Shown in pieces: positions 9,538-18,650 of a DNA stretch of 64,000 nt. The position numbers and the translations under genes were made by a program. The notes under the pieces were generated by a model. That model searched no databases and was not told the DNA's origin. It saw nothing but the letters and a program-made list of their open reading frames with translations. This stretch comes from Treponema socranskii subsp. socranskii VPI DR56BR1116 = ATCC 35536 (lineage in GTDB: Bacteria; Spirochaetota; Spirochaetia; Treponematales; Treponemataceae), in the NCBI RefSeq assembly GCF_000468115.1, contig NZ_AVQI01000050.1, forward strand, positions 62,001-126,000. The letters are read 5' to 3'. The first letter of the stretch is position 1. Each line of letters begins with the position of its first letter.

Positions 9538-10240
9538 CGATATCCATTCGGTGTATCTCGATAACGAACTTCCCGAAACATACGTCGCGTTGTACGAAGC
9601 GCACATCAAATCGTGCCCGAAGTGCGCGGCCAAGCTTGCATCTCTTCGTGCCGCAAGCGCCGCGCTGGGAACGGATGCGGCCGCTATGACATTGGATGAA
9701 GCTTCTCTCGGCAAAAGCTGGGAACGTCTCCAAGCGCGGCTGAGCTACAGTAAAACGACAAAACGCGTGTACCGCTTTCCCGCTCACAATTTCCGATACG
9801 CCCTTTCCGCAGCGGCGGCGGCCGCGGTTTTTGCGCTTATCATACCCGTACGCATTCTCCGCTCGCCGGGTGCGGTGCAGACCGCCGCGATCAATCCGAT
9901 TTCACGAAGCACAAGCGTCGAGCTTGCAAAAAATAACGTCGTCATCAACGGCAATATCGAACAGCCGCACGCATTCGTGCCGTCTCGGGCGGATGAAACA
10001 TACGGTACAAATGCGGAATACCACACGGCTTTCGATGCATCTTTCGGCGCATTCGACGGCACCCGTTTCGATGTATCGCGGTCGGTAGAGCGGCAGCTCG
10101 AAGACGTCGATCTTTTCCGCCCCGACTTTGCGAACGGCAACACGCTGGCAATTAAAATCGGCATACCTGAAATCGGTTTCGTTCCGCCGACTGCCGACAT
10201 AGATTTTGCAAACGGACAGCTTGTGAGTTCGCTCAAGTGA
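9518..10240 (+). CDS. Membrane-bound zinc-finger anti-sigma factor
   Basis: A 240-residue protein. Its N-terminus carries the ZAS zinc motif H29-x3-C33-x2-C36 (YEAHIKSCPKCAAKL), which in anti-sigma factors binds zinc and holds the sigma factor. A single membrane helix follows at about 90-110 (LSAAAAAAVFALIIPV). The remaining 130 residues would lie outside the cytoplasm and are not recognisable. It overlaps the sigma gene by 20 bases and ends in an overlap with the transglutaminase gene (GTGA), so the three are translationally coupled. The inferred role is to sequester the upstream sigma until an envelope signal arrives. Confidence 0.85.
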   Translation: MSTCPSNDIHSVYLDNELPETYVALYEAHIKSCPKCAAKLASLRAASAALGTDAAAMTLDEASLGKSWERLQARLSYSKTTKRVYRFPAHNFRYALSAAAAAAVFALIIPVRILRSPGAVQTAAINPISRSTSVELAKNNVVINGNIEQPHAFVPSRADETYGTNAEYHTAFDASFGAFDGTRFDVSRSVERQLEDVDLFRPDFANGNTLAIKIGIPEIGFVPPTADIDFANGQLVSSLK

Positions 10241-11943
10241 TTTCATCCGGACAATTCAGCTATTCATTCAGAAAGTCGCCGCTGTTTCGGACGATGTGCG
10301 CCGCGGCACTTATCGCGTTCGTATGCTGCATCGTTTTAATAATCACAATGCGGATGAGGCGAAAACCCGTCATCGAAAAGCTCGACCCTCCCATCGGCGC
10401 TCCGGGCGATCTCGTCGTCATTAAAGGAAAACATTTCGGCAGCATCAAAAATGAAGGCTATGTCGAATTCGCAGGCAGCAAACTCACTGCAAGCTCGTAT
10501 ATCTCGTGGACCGACACGGAGATCAAAGTCGTGTTACCCGCGAACGTCGGTGACGGACTCGTCTTTATCGGAACGAAAACGAGCCGATCCGAGCCGTCTT
10601 TTTTTACAAACGAGCGGGAGATCCCCGTCGCCGTCCGCCCGAAAGCGCAAACCGCCGTTCCGTTTATTGCATCGGTTTCAAACGCTTCTCCCGCAGTCGG
10701 CGACCTCATCGTCATATTCGGAAAAAATTTCGGCAATACGCACGATACGGCGGACGTGTATTTTACGACGGAACGGGAAACGCCGCTGAACCGCAGCGCG
10801 CTTTCATACGAAACCGGAACGGCCGGCACATTACATATCCCCGCGAGCAAAAGCGATTTCGATTACGAATTTTGGAGCGACACCGAAATCCGCGTGCGCG
10901 TTCCCGACGGAGCAGCTTCGGGAACACTGTATATCGAAACGCCGGCCGGCCGTTCCGCTCCGCAAAAAATTCTTATCGATTCGCGCGCAGGTTCGAAAGC
11001 GTACGGCATGCAGCGCACGTATATCGCGCAGCTCGCAGCCGATATAAACAACGTCGAAACAAAACAGCCGGCGACGATCAGGTTTTACTTTCCGCGGCCG
11101 GTACTCACCGCAGCCCAACCCTTTGCGGAACTCACCGAATGCGAACCCGAGCCCGCAATCGCCGATTATCAAAATACGATCGTCCATCAGCTGCAGGCGA
11201 CTAAAGGCCCGTCTCCGGCAAAACGGCGCTTTTCACAAAATTTCGTCATTTCGGTATACGAAGTCAAAAGCGCCGTCCAGCCGAAATACATACGGCCGTA
11301 TACGGATATGAACAAAGCGCTCTATGCGGCGGCAACGCGCGCGGATAAATTTATTCCGTCGGATGACAGAGCCGTTACGAACCTTGCCGCAGCGATTGTC
11401 GGAAAAGAGACGAACCCCTATCTCAAAGCGAAGCTCATCTATTCTTATATGCTCGACAATTACAAATTGCGCGATGCCGCCTCAAAACCCGAATCGCCCC
11501 TCAATCTCATAAAAAACAAGCGAGGCGACGCCTATTGTTTCGCCCTGCTCTACACCGCGCTGCTTCGAGCTACAGGCATTCCCGCGCTTGCAGACTGCGG
11601 CGTACTCGTCGACCGCGATCTGCATACGCGCAATCACTGGTGGTGCGAATTCTACCTGCACGGCATCGGATGGATTCCCGCCGATCCCTCCCTCGGAGCC
11701 GGACTTTCGTACGAAGGTTGGAGTGAAACGGGAGACGCGCGAAATTATTATTTCGGCAATCTCGATTCGCAGCACATCACGTTTACTCGCGGCATCAACG
11801 ATTTGAAACCCGCCGCGGGCAACACGAAAACCGTACAGCATCCGCGCGGTTACGCACTTCAATCCGTCTGGGAAGAATCCTCGCAGGGTACCGTCCAATA
11901 CAGTTCGTTTTGGGCAGATCCCGCGATCCTCGGCGTATATTAA
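10237..11943 (+). CDS. Membrane-anchored IPT/TIG and transglutaminase-like protein
   Basis: A 568-residue protein with one N-terminal membrane anchor (about 18-42), two IPT/TIG immunoglobulin-like domains (PVIEKLDPPIGAPGDLVVIK near 48, and PFIASVSNASPAVGDLIVIF near 143) and a C-terminal transglutaminase-like domain. The Cys-His-Asp triad appears intact: C434 in GDAYCFA, H467 in RNHWWCEF and D483 in WIPADPSLG. The domain would face the periplasm and could act as a peptidase or cross-linking enzyme. The GTG start overlaps the anti-sigma stop, so it belongs to the sigma/anti-sigma cassette. It may be the effector or the sensor of that stress response. Confidence 0.85.
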   Translation: MISSGQFSYSFRKSPLFRTMCAAALIAFVCCIVLIITMRMRRKPVIEKLDPPIGAPGDLVVIKGKHFGSIKNEGYVEFAGSKLTASSYISWTDTEIKVVLPANVGDGLVFIGTKTSRSEPSFFTNEREIPVAVRPKAQTAVPFIASVSNASPAVGDLIVIFGKNFGNTHDTADVYFTTERETPLNRSALSYETGTAGTLHIPASKSDFDYEFWSDTEIRVRVPDGAASGTLYIETPAGRSAPQKILIDSRAGSKAYGMQRTYIAQLAADINNVETKQPATIRFYFPRPVLTAAQPFAELTECEPEPAIADYQNTIVHQLQATKGPSPAKRRFSQNFVISVYEVKSAVQPKYIRPYTDMNKALYAAATRADKFIPSDDRAVTNLAAAIVGKETNPYLKAKLIYSYMLDNYKLRDAASKPESPLNLIKNKRGDAYCFALLYTALLRATGIPALADCGVLVDRDLHTRNHWWCEFYLHGIGWIPADPSLGAGLSYEGWSETGDARNYYFGNLDSQHITFTRGINDLKPAAGNTKTVQHPRGYALQSVWEESSQGTVQYSSFWADPAILGVY

Positions 11944-11954
11944 AATCACACAGC

Positions 11955-11983
11955 TTGCGTTTGCAATCGATTGGTTTTATAAT
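11955..11983 (+). promoter_or_regulatory. Promoter of the UMP kinase gene, placed for a leaderless mRNA
   Basis: TTGCGT (11955-11960), a 17-base spacer and TATAAT (11978-11983). The -10 box ends 6 bases before the ATG at 11990, so a normal start site would fall on the A of the start codon. No SD lies between. Confidence 0.65.
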
Positions 11984-11989
11984 AGCGCT

Positions 11990-12691
11990 ATGATAACGAA
12001 AATTCTTTCCGTCGGCGGATCGATCATCGCTCCCGACAAACCGGATGTCGAATTCCTAAACAACTTTATCGCAACGGCACGTGCGTGGCTCGACGCGGAA
12101 CAAGGACGCCGCCTCATCTTCGTTTCGGGAGGAGGTGCTCCCGCACGCATTTATCAAACCGCCTATCGAGACGTACTCGGAAAATCGGGCGGAAAAACGC
12201 AGGACGATGCGGCAGATTGGATCGGCATCATGGCGACGCGGCTCAATGCGGAGCTTTTAAAAGCCTGCTGCGGTGACCTCTGCCGTGACGGCGTCGTCTC
12301 CGATCCGACGGCGGATATTTCATTCACCGGAAAAATTCTCGTCGCGTCGGGATGGAAGCCGGGTTTTTCGACGGATAACGACGCCGTATTGCTCGCTGAA
12401 AAATTCGGCGCGGACACGGTCGTCAATCTTTCAAATATAGAAAAAGTGTACACGGACGATCCGCGCTCCAATCCCGATGCAAAGCCGATCGATACGATCT
12501 GCTGGAAAGATTTCCGCAAAATCGTCGGCGATACGTGGATACCCGGAAAAAACGTACCCTTCGATCCGATTGCAAGCAAAAAAGCCGCTTCTCTTTCCCT
12601 GACGGTGATCTGCGCGTCGGGGAAAAACATCGCAAACATAAAAAATATCCTCGACGGCAAAAATTTTGTCGGAACGAAGATTACAGGCTGA
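11990..12691 (+). CDS. pyrH: UMP kinase, spirochaetal/archaeal-like amino-acid-kinase fold
   Basis: A 233-residue amino acid kinase family protein that phosphorylates UMP to UDP. The nucleotide-binding glycine loops are seen in ILSVGGSIIAPDKPD and FVSGGGAPARIYQ, and VVNLSNIEKVYTDDPRSNPD is the conserved substrate and ATP region. It resembles the archaeal-type UMP kinase rather than the hexameric enterobacterial enzyme, as expected for spirochaetes. It has its own promoter with the -10 box 6 bases from the ATG. The 250 bases after it hold no gene. Confidence 0.85.
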   Translation: MITKILSVGGSIIAPDKPDVEFLNNFIATARAWLDAEQGRRLIFVSGGGAPARIYQTAYRDVLGKSGGKTQDDAADWIGIMATRLNAELLKACCGDLCRDGVVSDPTADISFTGKILVASGWKPGFSTDNDAVLLAEKFGADTVVNLSNIEKVYTDDPRSNPDAKPIDTICWKDFRKIVGDTWIPGKNVPFDPIASKKAASLSLTVICASGKNIANIKNILDGKNFVGTKITG

Positions 12692-12827
12692 GACGGAGAA
12701 CGTGCGGCACGACGCAGTCGAACGCGAGCGTGACGGGTACTGTCGCGCTGCGGTTGCAGACGCACCGCACTCTTATGAATCCGTATGATTTATTACCCGT
12801 GCTCCATAAAACCTGATTTCCGTGCAC

Positions 12828-12853
12828 AATACGTTTGCACGATACGTTTGCAC
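12828..12853 (+). repeat. Tandem 13-base repeat in front of the chemoreceptor promoter
   Basis: Two adjacent copies of RATACGTTTGCAC (12828-12840 and 12841-12853, 12 of 13 bases identical). They stop three bases before the -35 box of the promoter below, a usual position for an activator. The rest of 12692-12941 shows nothing else I can name. Confidence 0.5.
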
Positions 12854-12855
12854 AG

Positions 12856-12884
12856 TGGACGTAATTCGATAAAACACATATACT
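12856..12884 (+). promoter_or_regulatory. Promoter of the chemoreceptor gene
   Basis: TGGACG (12856-12861), 17-base spacer, TATACT (12879-12884). Transcription would start near 12891, giving a leader of about 50 bases with AAAGGAG 12 bases before the ATG at 12942. Confidence 0.5.
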
Positions 12885-12941
12885 ATAAGAATAGAGTGAA
12901 GGGGTATTCCAACAGATACACAAAAGGAGCCTTGCTGAATT

Positions 12942-15080
12942 ATGGAAAATAACGCCACAGCCCATAAAACACAAATAAACGATGCGACCGGAAAAAAACT
13001 GTTTTCAATCCGTAAAAAATTAATTATTATTTTCGGCGGCCTAATCGCCGCAGCGATACTTATCGAGAGTGTGCTCGCGATTCGTACCGCACGTAAAGCA
13101 GTCATCGAAAAAGTCGAAGCGCATCTCATCGACAAAGCTACCGATACGGCTGAAATCATCGACGGCAGAATAAACGCACTTTTCCAATTTCTCGAAGGCA
13201 TAGCGCGTATGCCTTCGCTGTACAAATCTTCTTACTCATATGCGGAACGAGTCGCCTTATTAAAAAAAGAAGCGGCACAAAACGCTTCCATCGTCGAACT
13301 CGATATAACCAATCCTCAGGGAACGTTTTACTATGACGGCGGCACCGTCCAAGTTGCCGACAGAGTATGGTTCCAAACCGCGCTTTCGGGGAAAAATTTT
13401 ATTTCCGAACCGTATATCGAACGGGCAAATCATACGCTTGTCGTTACGCTCGCCGTTCCGATCTATAACGAAAATGAAGACATCTGCGCGGTTTTGTCCG
13501 CCGACATTTCCGGTCTCCAACTGCGGGATAATATTAAAGATATCGTCATCGGGCAAACGGGGAACTGCTATATTATCGGTTCGACGGGAACTTCCATCGC
13601 CGACCAGGATGCCGAACTTGTAACGAGAATGTCCAACGCTTCCGAAGAGGCAAAAACGGATCCTACAATGGTTTCCATCGGAGCATTTGAATCCAAAGCC
13701 GTAGCTTCGACGGAACCCCTCATAGGTTCGTATACATACAAAGGCGTTTCAAAAGTCGCGGCAGCTGCAAAGCTTCGTACCGCCGACTGGACGGTCATTA
13801 TCAACGCTCCGTATGAAGAATTTATGGGGGAAGTAAATGCGTTGAGCCGTTCGATGCTTATCATCGGCATATTCATTTTAATTACGGTATTCGGTATTAT
13901 TTATTTTATCGCTACGCAAATGGTTAAACCCGTTCGGCTCGCGGCAAACGCTTTGAAAGATATCGCACAGGGTGAAGGAGATTTGACCGTGCGCTTGCCG
14001 ATCAGCGGTAACGATGAAGTGACGGACGTATGCGAATACTTTAACGAAACGATCGAAAAAATCGGCGCGTCGATACGAACCGTCGATACAAACAGCAACA
14101 CGATGACCGATATCGGAAACGACCTCGCGTCGAATATGACCGAAACCGCAAGCGCCGTTCACGAAATCAGCGCGAACATCGACGGCGTTAAACAGCAGGC
14201 GCTGACGCAAAGCACAAGCGTTACCGAAACCGCAGCGACAATCGAAGAGATTATCCGTACGATCAGACAGCTCAACAACAACATCGAAGCACAGGCGGCA
14301 AGCGTCACGCAGTCTTCCGCGTCGGTAGAAGAAATGGTGGCAAACATCGCGGCGATCGGAAAAACCCTTGACAGAACCGACGAAGCCATAAAAAATCTTG
14401 CATCCGCAACCAGCGAAGGCAAGGGAACGCTCGTAACATCGAACGACGTAACGCAAAAAATCACCGAAGAATCGGGTTCGCTCATGGAAGCGTCGAGCGT
14501 CATTCAGCATATCGCAAGCCAAACGAACTTACTCGCCATGAACGCTGCGATTGAAGCGGCACACGCGGGCGAAGCGGGAAAAGGCTTTGCCGTCGTCGCC
14601 GACGAAATCCGTAAACTTGCCGAAGATTCAGCGACGCAGGGAAAAGCGATAACGTCAACATTGAAAACGCTCTCGGGAGAAATCGAAACGCTTTCGACAT
14701 CTTCCAAAACCGTCGAAGAAAAATTCAATGCGATCTTTAATTTGGCCGAACAGGTAAAAGAAATGAGTGCCCGCCTCACGGAAGCCATGAAAGAACAGGA
14801 AAACGGCAGTAAAGAAGTGCTCAGCGCAATTAAAAACATCAACGCGGTAACGATGGAAGTACAAACGGGTTCCGAAGAGATGCTCAAAGGCGGCGAAGGC
14901 GTTGCACGGGAAATGCGCAAACTTGACGATTTGACGCGCATCATCACCGACAGTATGAATGAAATGGCGTCGGGGGCAGTGGAAATCAATAAAGCCGTTC
15001 AGGAAGTAAACACGCTGACGCGAAAAAATAAACAAAGCATCGACAATTTGGCGGTTGAAGTCGGAAAGTTTAAGATATAA
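12942..15080 (+). CDS. Methyl-accepting chemotaxis protein with dCache-type sensor
   Basis: A 712-residue chemoreceptor. Membrane helix 1 is at about 24-46, a periplasmic double-Cache-like sensor at about 50-300 ([20 protein letters not shown] is typical), helix 2 at about 305-327, then HAMP ([20 protein letters not shown]) and a long coiled-coil signalling domain. The hairpin tip that binds CheA/CheW is present ([20 protein letters not shown]). The sensor aspartate region is kept, so it may bind an amino acid or other small ligand, but the ligand cannot be read. It is transcribed alone. Confidence 0.93.
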   Translation: MENNATAHKTQINDATGKKLFSIRKKLIIIFGGLIAAAILIESVLAIRTARKAVIEKVEAHLIDKATDTAEIIDGRINALFQFLEGIARMPSLYKSSYSYAERVALLKKEAAQNASIVELDITNPQGTFYYDGGTVQVADRVWFQTALSGKNFISEPYIERANHTLVVTLAVPIYNENEDICAVLSADISGLQLRDNIKDIVIGQTGNCYIIGSTGTSIADQDAELVTRMSNASEEAKTDPTMVSIGAFESKAVASTEPLIGSYTYKGVSKVAAAAKLRTADWTVIINAPYEEFMGEVNALSRSMLIIGIFILITVFGIIYFIATQMVKPVRLAANALKDIAQGEGDLTVRLPISGNDEVTDVCEYFNETIEKIGASIRTVDTNSNTMTDIGNDLASNMTETASAVHEISANIDGVKQQALTQSTSVTETAATIEEIIRTIRQLNNNIEAQAASVTQSSASVEEMVANIAAIGKTLDRTDEAIKNLASATSEGKGTLVTSNDVTQKITEESGSLMEASSVIQHIASQTNLLAMNAAIEAAHAGEAGKGFAVVADEIRKLAEDSATQGKAITSTLKTLSGEIETLSTSSKTVEEKFNAIFNLAEQVKEMSARLTEAMKEQENGSKEVLSAIKNINAVTMEVQTGSEEMLKGGEGVAREMRKLDDLTRIITDSMNEMASGAVEINKAVQEVNTLTRKNKQSIDNLAVEVGKFKI

Positions 15081-15323
15081 GCGCCGAATTACCGCGCCGC
15101 ATCGGCATATCCGCACGCTTTTCGCCTGCTTTTGCAGCCGGCAGTTATTTTGTTGTGCATTCTCTTCGGGCGCCTGCGTGCGCTGTCGGGGGGATAATCG
15201 GCGCGGTATAATTTTCGACGATACGCATTTGTGCGAAAGAGCCGGTCGGGTATTGCCCGATGCGCTGCCGTTTTCGCGTACATTGCAGCGTATGCACACG
15301 GAAATTTATTCACGGAGGAAAAT

Positions 15324-15914
15324 ATGGACGCATCATCGATACTGACGACATTGTTGGGCTCATCGAGCGTTTCGAATATCGGCAAAGCGTGCGATGCCGA
15401 CACCGGCACGGTCAGCACGGTTCTCGCCGAAGCCGTGCCCGCACTCTTAAAAGGAGCGGGCAAACAAGCGGCCGATAAAGCATCGGCAAAGAGCTTTGCG
15501 TCCGCGCTCGCCGAGCACGCGGGCGTAAGTACGGCGAATCTCGGCACCTTTATGAAAAACGTCGATTTGGACGACGGCGCAAAGATCATCAAGCATTTAC
15601 TCGGATCGAGCGCAGCTTCTACGACGAAGTCTATCGCAAAGACGGCGGGCACCGATGCCGGTACCGTATCGAGCATTCTTGCGGCGGCAGCTCCTCTTTT
15701 GATGAGCTTGCTCGGAAAAAGCGCCGGAACCGATACGTCGAGCGCCGCGCTTTCGACGCTGATCGGCGGCGTTATGAAAAACGTAAACGTCGGCAATGTA
15801 CTTGGAAGTCTTTTGAGCACATCGGGTGCGAAAACGCAAGGAACGGCAAAAAAATCCGGAACGTCCGATACTGCGAAGCTCGCAGGCAATTTGCTCAAGG
15901 GATTATTAAAATAA
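15324..15914 (+). CDS. DUF937-like protein
   Basis: A 196-residue, low-aromatic protein rich in Ala, Ser, Thr, Gly and Leu, with internally repeated segments such as SIAKTAGTDAGTVSSILAAAAP resembling KACDADTGTVSTVLAEAVP. It looks like the DUF937 family, small proteins of unknown function. The strong CGGAGG 5 bases before ATG 15324 decides the start. It is followed 19 bases later by a membrane protein gene. The 243 bases before it (15081-15323) show no other gene. Confidence 0.65.
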   Translation: MDASSILTTLLGSSSVSNIGKACDADTGTVSTVLAEAVPALLKGAGKQAADKASAKSFASALAEHAGVSTANLGTFMKNVDLDDGAKIIKHLLGSSAASTTKSIAKTAGTDAGTVSSILAAAAPLLMSLLGKSAGTDTSSAALSTLIGGVMKNVNVGNVLGSLLSTSGAKTQGTAKKSGTSDTAKLAGNLLKGLLK

Positions 15915-15933
15915 ATAATTTACGGGAGTATAT

Positions 15934-16665
15934 ATGGCGGTAAAACACAGGATTGTATCGGCTTCGACGGGAAAAACGGTGCGGGCGGCACCGAATGCAG
16001 GCGGACAATCGGGAAGCGCGCTGCCGCTTCGACTCGCCGCAGTCGTACTGTGGATTTTTGCGATCGCATTTGAAGTGCTCGCGTTGTGCGCGATGACGGA
16101 AAAGATCGTCATCCCGTTTTTTGCAAATCTTTCTCCGCTTGTCGCGGGAATCGTTTTGCTCGTCATCGATTTTATTTTCGTCGTCGCGGGAGCTCAATTT
16201 TGGAAAAAGGCGAACCGCATCGCACCTGCGTCGGAAGCGAATGCGCTGAAGTTTTGGCTGTGGAACAATATGGGCGTCATCGCGTGTGCGGCGGCTTTTG
16301 TTCCGTTTATCGTCCTTTTGCTTTTGAATAAAGATACGGACAAACGCACGAAAGCGGTCGGCATAGCAGCGGCGGCGATCCTGCTCATCATCGGAGGTCT
16401 TGCAAGTTACGACTTCGATCCCGTGTCGGCGGAATCCTACGCGCAGGCGGCGGGTACGCAGCAAGTGTATTGGACGCCGCACGGCAAACGCTTTCATACG
16501 CACGAAGACTGCGCGGCGTTGAGCAGAACGGAAGAGCTTACCGCGGGGAGCGTACAGGAAGCGATCGATGCGGGACGTGAGACGCTGTGCAAAATCTGCG
16601 AAAAGCGCGACGCCGCCTTGATCGAAAAAATAAAGCAGACGCCGAAAGAAAAAGACGCGGCATAG
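15934..16665 (+). CDS. Four-helix membrane protein with a C-terminal His/Cys-rich domain
   Basis: A 243-residue protein with hydrophobic helices at about 29-55, 65-90, 105-130 and 138-155, then a soluble C-terminal part with [20 protein letters not shown] and [11 protein letters not shown]. The pattern H-x-H-x2-C ... C-x2-C could bind a metal and resembles the small domain appended to some secreted nucleases. I do not recognise the whole protein. It probably shares a transcript with the DUF937-like gene. The end of the gene is 143 bases before ilvC, which has its own promoter. Confidence 0.6.
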   Translation: MAVKHRIVSASTGKTVRAAPNAGGQSGSALPLRLAAVVLWIFAIAFEVLALCAMTEKIVIPFFANLSPLVAGIVLLVIDFIFVVAGAQFWKKANRIAPASEANALKFWLWNNMGVIACAAAFVPFIVLLLLNKDTDKRTKAVGIAAAAILLIIGGLASYDFDPVSAESYAQAAGTQQVYWTPHGKRFHTHEDCAALSRTEELTAGSVQEAIDAGRETLCKICEKRDAALIEKIKQTPKEKDAA

Positions 16666-16705
16666 CGATACGCCGTTTGTCGGCCGAAAATCGAATTTTT
16701 GCAGC

Positions 16706-16734
16706 TTTACGCACGGCGCCTATTCTTCTATACT
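16706..16734 (+). promoter_or_regulatory. Promoter of ilvC
   Basis: TTTACG (16706-16711), 17-base spacer, TATACT (16729-16734). The leader of about 68 bases ends in a small CGATgtATCG hairpin followed by AGAGGTGAT, a near-consensus SD. No T-box, attenuator peptide or riboswitch is visible. Confidence 0.55.
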
Positions 16735-16808
16735 GTACCCGTTTGAGTGGGCGGCAAAAGACGCTCCTTGAAAAGTATGTAACAGCGATGTATCGCAGAG
16801 GTGATTGT

Positions 16809-18296
16809 ATGGGTGAACGAAAAAATTATTTTAATTCGATTCCGTGGCGTGAAGCGCGCTTGCAGCTCGGTCATTGCCGTTCCATGGCGAAAGACGAATT
16901 CGATGACGGAGTAAAAGCGCTCAAAGGCAAAAAGATCGTCATCGTCGGCTGCGGCGCTCAGGGTTTGAATCAGGGTTTGTGCCTGCGCGCGAGCGGTCTC
17001 GACGTCGCGTATGCACTCCGTGAAAGCGCCGTGTCGGGAAAGCGGCAGAGCTGGAAAAATGCGGTCGAAAACGGTTTTAAAGTCGGCACTTATGCCGAAA
17101 TGATTCCCCCCGCCGACGTGATCGGAAACCTGACGCCCGACAAACAGCACACGCCGGTTATCACCGAAGTTTTAAAATATGCACGTAAAGGCGTTACGAT
17201 TTGGTATTCGCACGGATTCAATATCGTCGAAGAAGGCATGCAGATTCCGAAAGAGGATACCGTTATCATGTGTGCGCCGAAGGGGCCGGGCACGGAAGTG
17301 TGGCACGAATTCCAGCGCGGTTTCGGCGTGCCCGATCTCATTGCCGTGCATCCCGAAAACGACCCCGCAGGCCGCGGCTGGGCGGAAGCGAAAGCGCTCG
17401 CCGTCGCTATGGGCGGCAGCAAAGCCGGCGTTCTCGAATCGTCTTTCGTCGCCGAAGTGAAATCCGATTTGATGGGCGAACAGACGATTTTGTGCGGTAT
17501 GCTGCAAGCGGGCACTATCGTGTGTTGGAATAAAATGACGGCGAACGGCATCGCGCCCGGCTATGCGGTGAAATTTCTGCAGCACGGATGGAATTATATT
17601 TCGGAAGCGCTCAAGTGGGGCGGCATTACGAATATGATGGATCGCCTGTCGAATCCTGCAAAGATCAAAGCGAACGAACTTTCGAAGCGGCTGAAAACAT
17701 TGTTGACGCCGCTTTACCGCAAACACATGGACGATATCATCAGCGGTGCGTACAGCAGGACGATGATGAAGGATTGGGACAACGGCGACCGCGATCTGCT
17801 TGCGTGGAGAGAGGCAACAGGGCGCCTGCCGTTTGAGACGACCGAAGAATCGGGTGATGCGATTTCCGAACAGGAGTATTTCGATAAGGGCGTTTTGCTC
17901 GTCGCTATGGTAAAGTGCGGCTGCGAACTCGCGTTCGAAACGATGGTCGAAGCGGGCATCATGCCGGAAAGCGCGTATTACGAATCTTTGCACGAAGTGC
18001 CGCTCATCGCAAACCTCATCGACCGAAAAAAGCTCTACGAAATGAACCGCGTCATCTCAGACACCGCAGAATACGGCTGTGCCCTCTTTGCGAACGCTGC
18101 CGTTCCTTTCCTCGAAAAGGAATTCATGCCTTCCGTCGGCATCGACGTGATCGGCAAGGGGCTGAACGATGCCTGCAATTCGGTGAACAACACGGAACTC
18201 GTCGCCGTCAACGCAGAGATCCGCAATCACCCGATCGAAAAAGTCGGAAGCCGCCTCCGCGCGTATATGACGTCGATGAAGCCGCTCGCCGAATAA
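16809..18296 (+). CDS. ilvC: Ketol-acid reductoisomerase, long (class II) form
   Basis: A 495-residue enzyme of the long type, as in E. coli, with a duplicated C-terminal knotted domain. It isomerises and reduces acetolactate or acetohydroxybutyrate with NADPH and Mg in valine and isoleucine synthesis. The dinucleotide motif [13 protein letters not shown] is near residue 45, the LTPDKQH and [27 protein letters not shown] stretches (in two parts) follow, and metal-binding acidic residues appear in the later domains. The start at 16809 follows the strong SD AGAGGTGAT. No other ilv genes lie nearby, so it stands alone. Confidence 0.95.
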   Translation: MGERKNYFNSIPWREARLQLGHCRSMAKDEFDDGVKALKGKKIVIVGCGAQGLNQGLCLRASGLDVAYALRESAVSGKRQSWKNAVENGFKVGTYAEMIPPADVIGNLTPDKQHTPVITEVLKYARKGVTIWYSHGFNIVEEGMQIPKEDTVIMCAPKGPGTEVWHEFQRGFGVPDLIAVHPENDPAGRGWAEAKALAVAMGGSKAGVLESSFVAEVKSDLMGEQTILCGMLQAGTIVCWNKMTANGIAPGYAVKFLQHGWNYISEALKWGGITNMMDRLSNPAKIKANELSKRLKTLLTPLYRKHMDDIISGAYSRTMMKDWDNGDRDLLAWREATGRLPFETTEESGDAISEQEYFDKGVLLVAMVKCGCELAFETMVEAGIMPESAYYESLHEVPLIANLIDRKKLYEMNRVISDTAEYGCALFANAAVPFLEKEFMPSVGIDVIGKGLNDACNSVNNTELVAVNAEIRNHPIEKVGSRLRAYMTSMKPLAE

Positions 18297-18358
18297 TGCG
18301 CCTGTGCGCGGTGCCGCGCGTACCGCGATATGGCTCTGGCTTTTTTCTCGTTTTATGC

Positions 18359-18364
18359 TATAAT
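18359..18364 (+). promoter_or_regulatory. -10 box of the HU gene, placed for a leaderless mRNA
   Basis: A perfect TATAAT ends 7 bases before the ATG at 18372. No -35 match is convincing (TGGCTT at 18337 with a 16-base spacer is the best) and there is no SD. Confidence 0.5.
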
Positions 18365-18371
18365 AATTATT

Positions 18372-18650
18372 ATGATACGTTCGGATTTGATAAAAGCGAT
18401 CAGCGCAGCGGTCGAACTCGATAAGAGAACATGCGGCGAAATCGTTTCGGCGATGCTCGAAGAGATATACACGGTTTTGGAAAACGGCGGCAAGTATACG
18501 CAGCCCGGATTCGGCGTTTTCGACACCCACCTCAATAAGGGAAAGATCTCGCGTAATCCGTTTACGAAACAAAAAATGCGTTATCCGGAAAAGCGCACCG
18601 TACGTTTTAAGCCGGCAAAAATTTTAAAGGATACGCTCAATGCCGAATAA
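18372..18650 (+). CDS. HU family DNA-binding protein
   Basis: A 92-residue protein, the normal size of HU/IHF subunits, which bend and coat DNA. The conserved core GFGVFDTHLNKG, the RNPFTKQKMRYPEKR arm and the FKPAKILKDTLN tail are all visible. The start at 18372 gives the usual N-terminus (MIRSDLIKAI); the frame extends upstream but the earlier stretch runs through the promoter. It overlaps the next gene, a larger HU-like protein, by 11 bases, so both come from one transcript. Confidence 0.9.
   Translation: MIRSDLIKAISAAVELDKRTCGEIVSAMLEEIYTVLENGGKYTQPGFGVFDTHLNKGKISRNPFTKQKMRYPEKRTVRFKPAKILKDTLNAE

Noticed and set aside
16735..16808. T-box or leucine/valine-type attenuator in the ilvC leader.
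   Set aside because: The leader is only about 70 bases, with no T-box sequence, no terminator stem and no branched-chain codon run.
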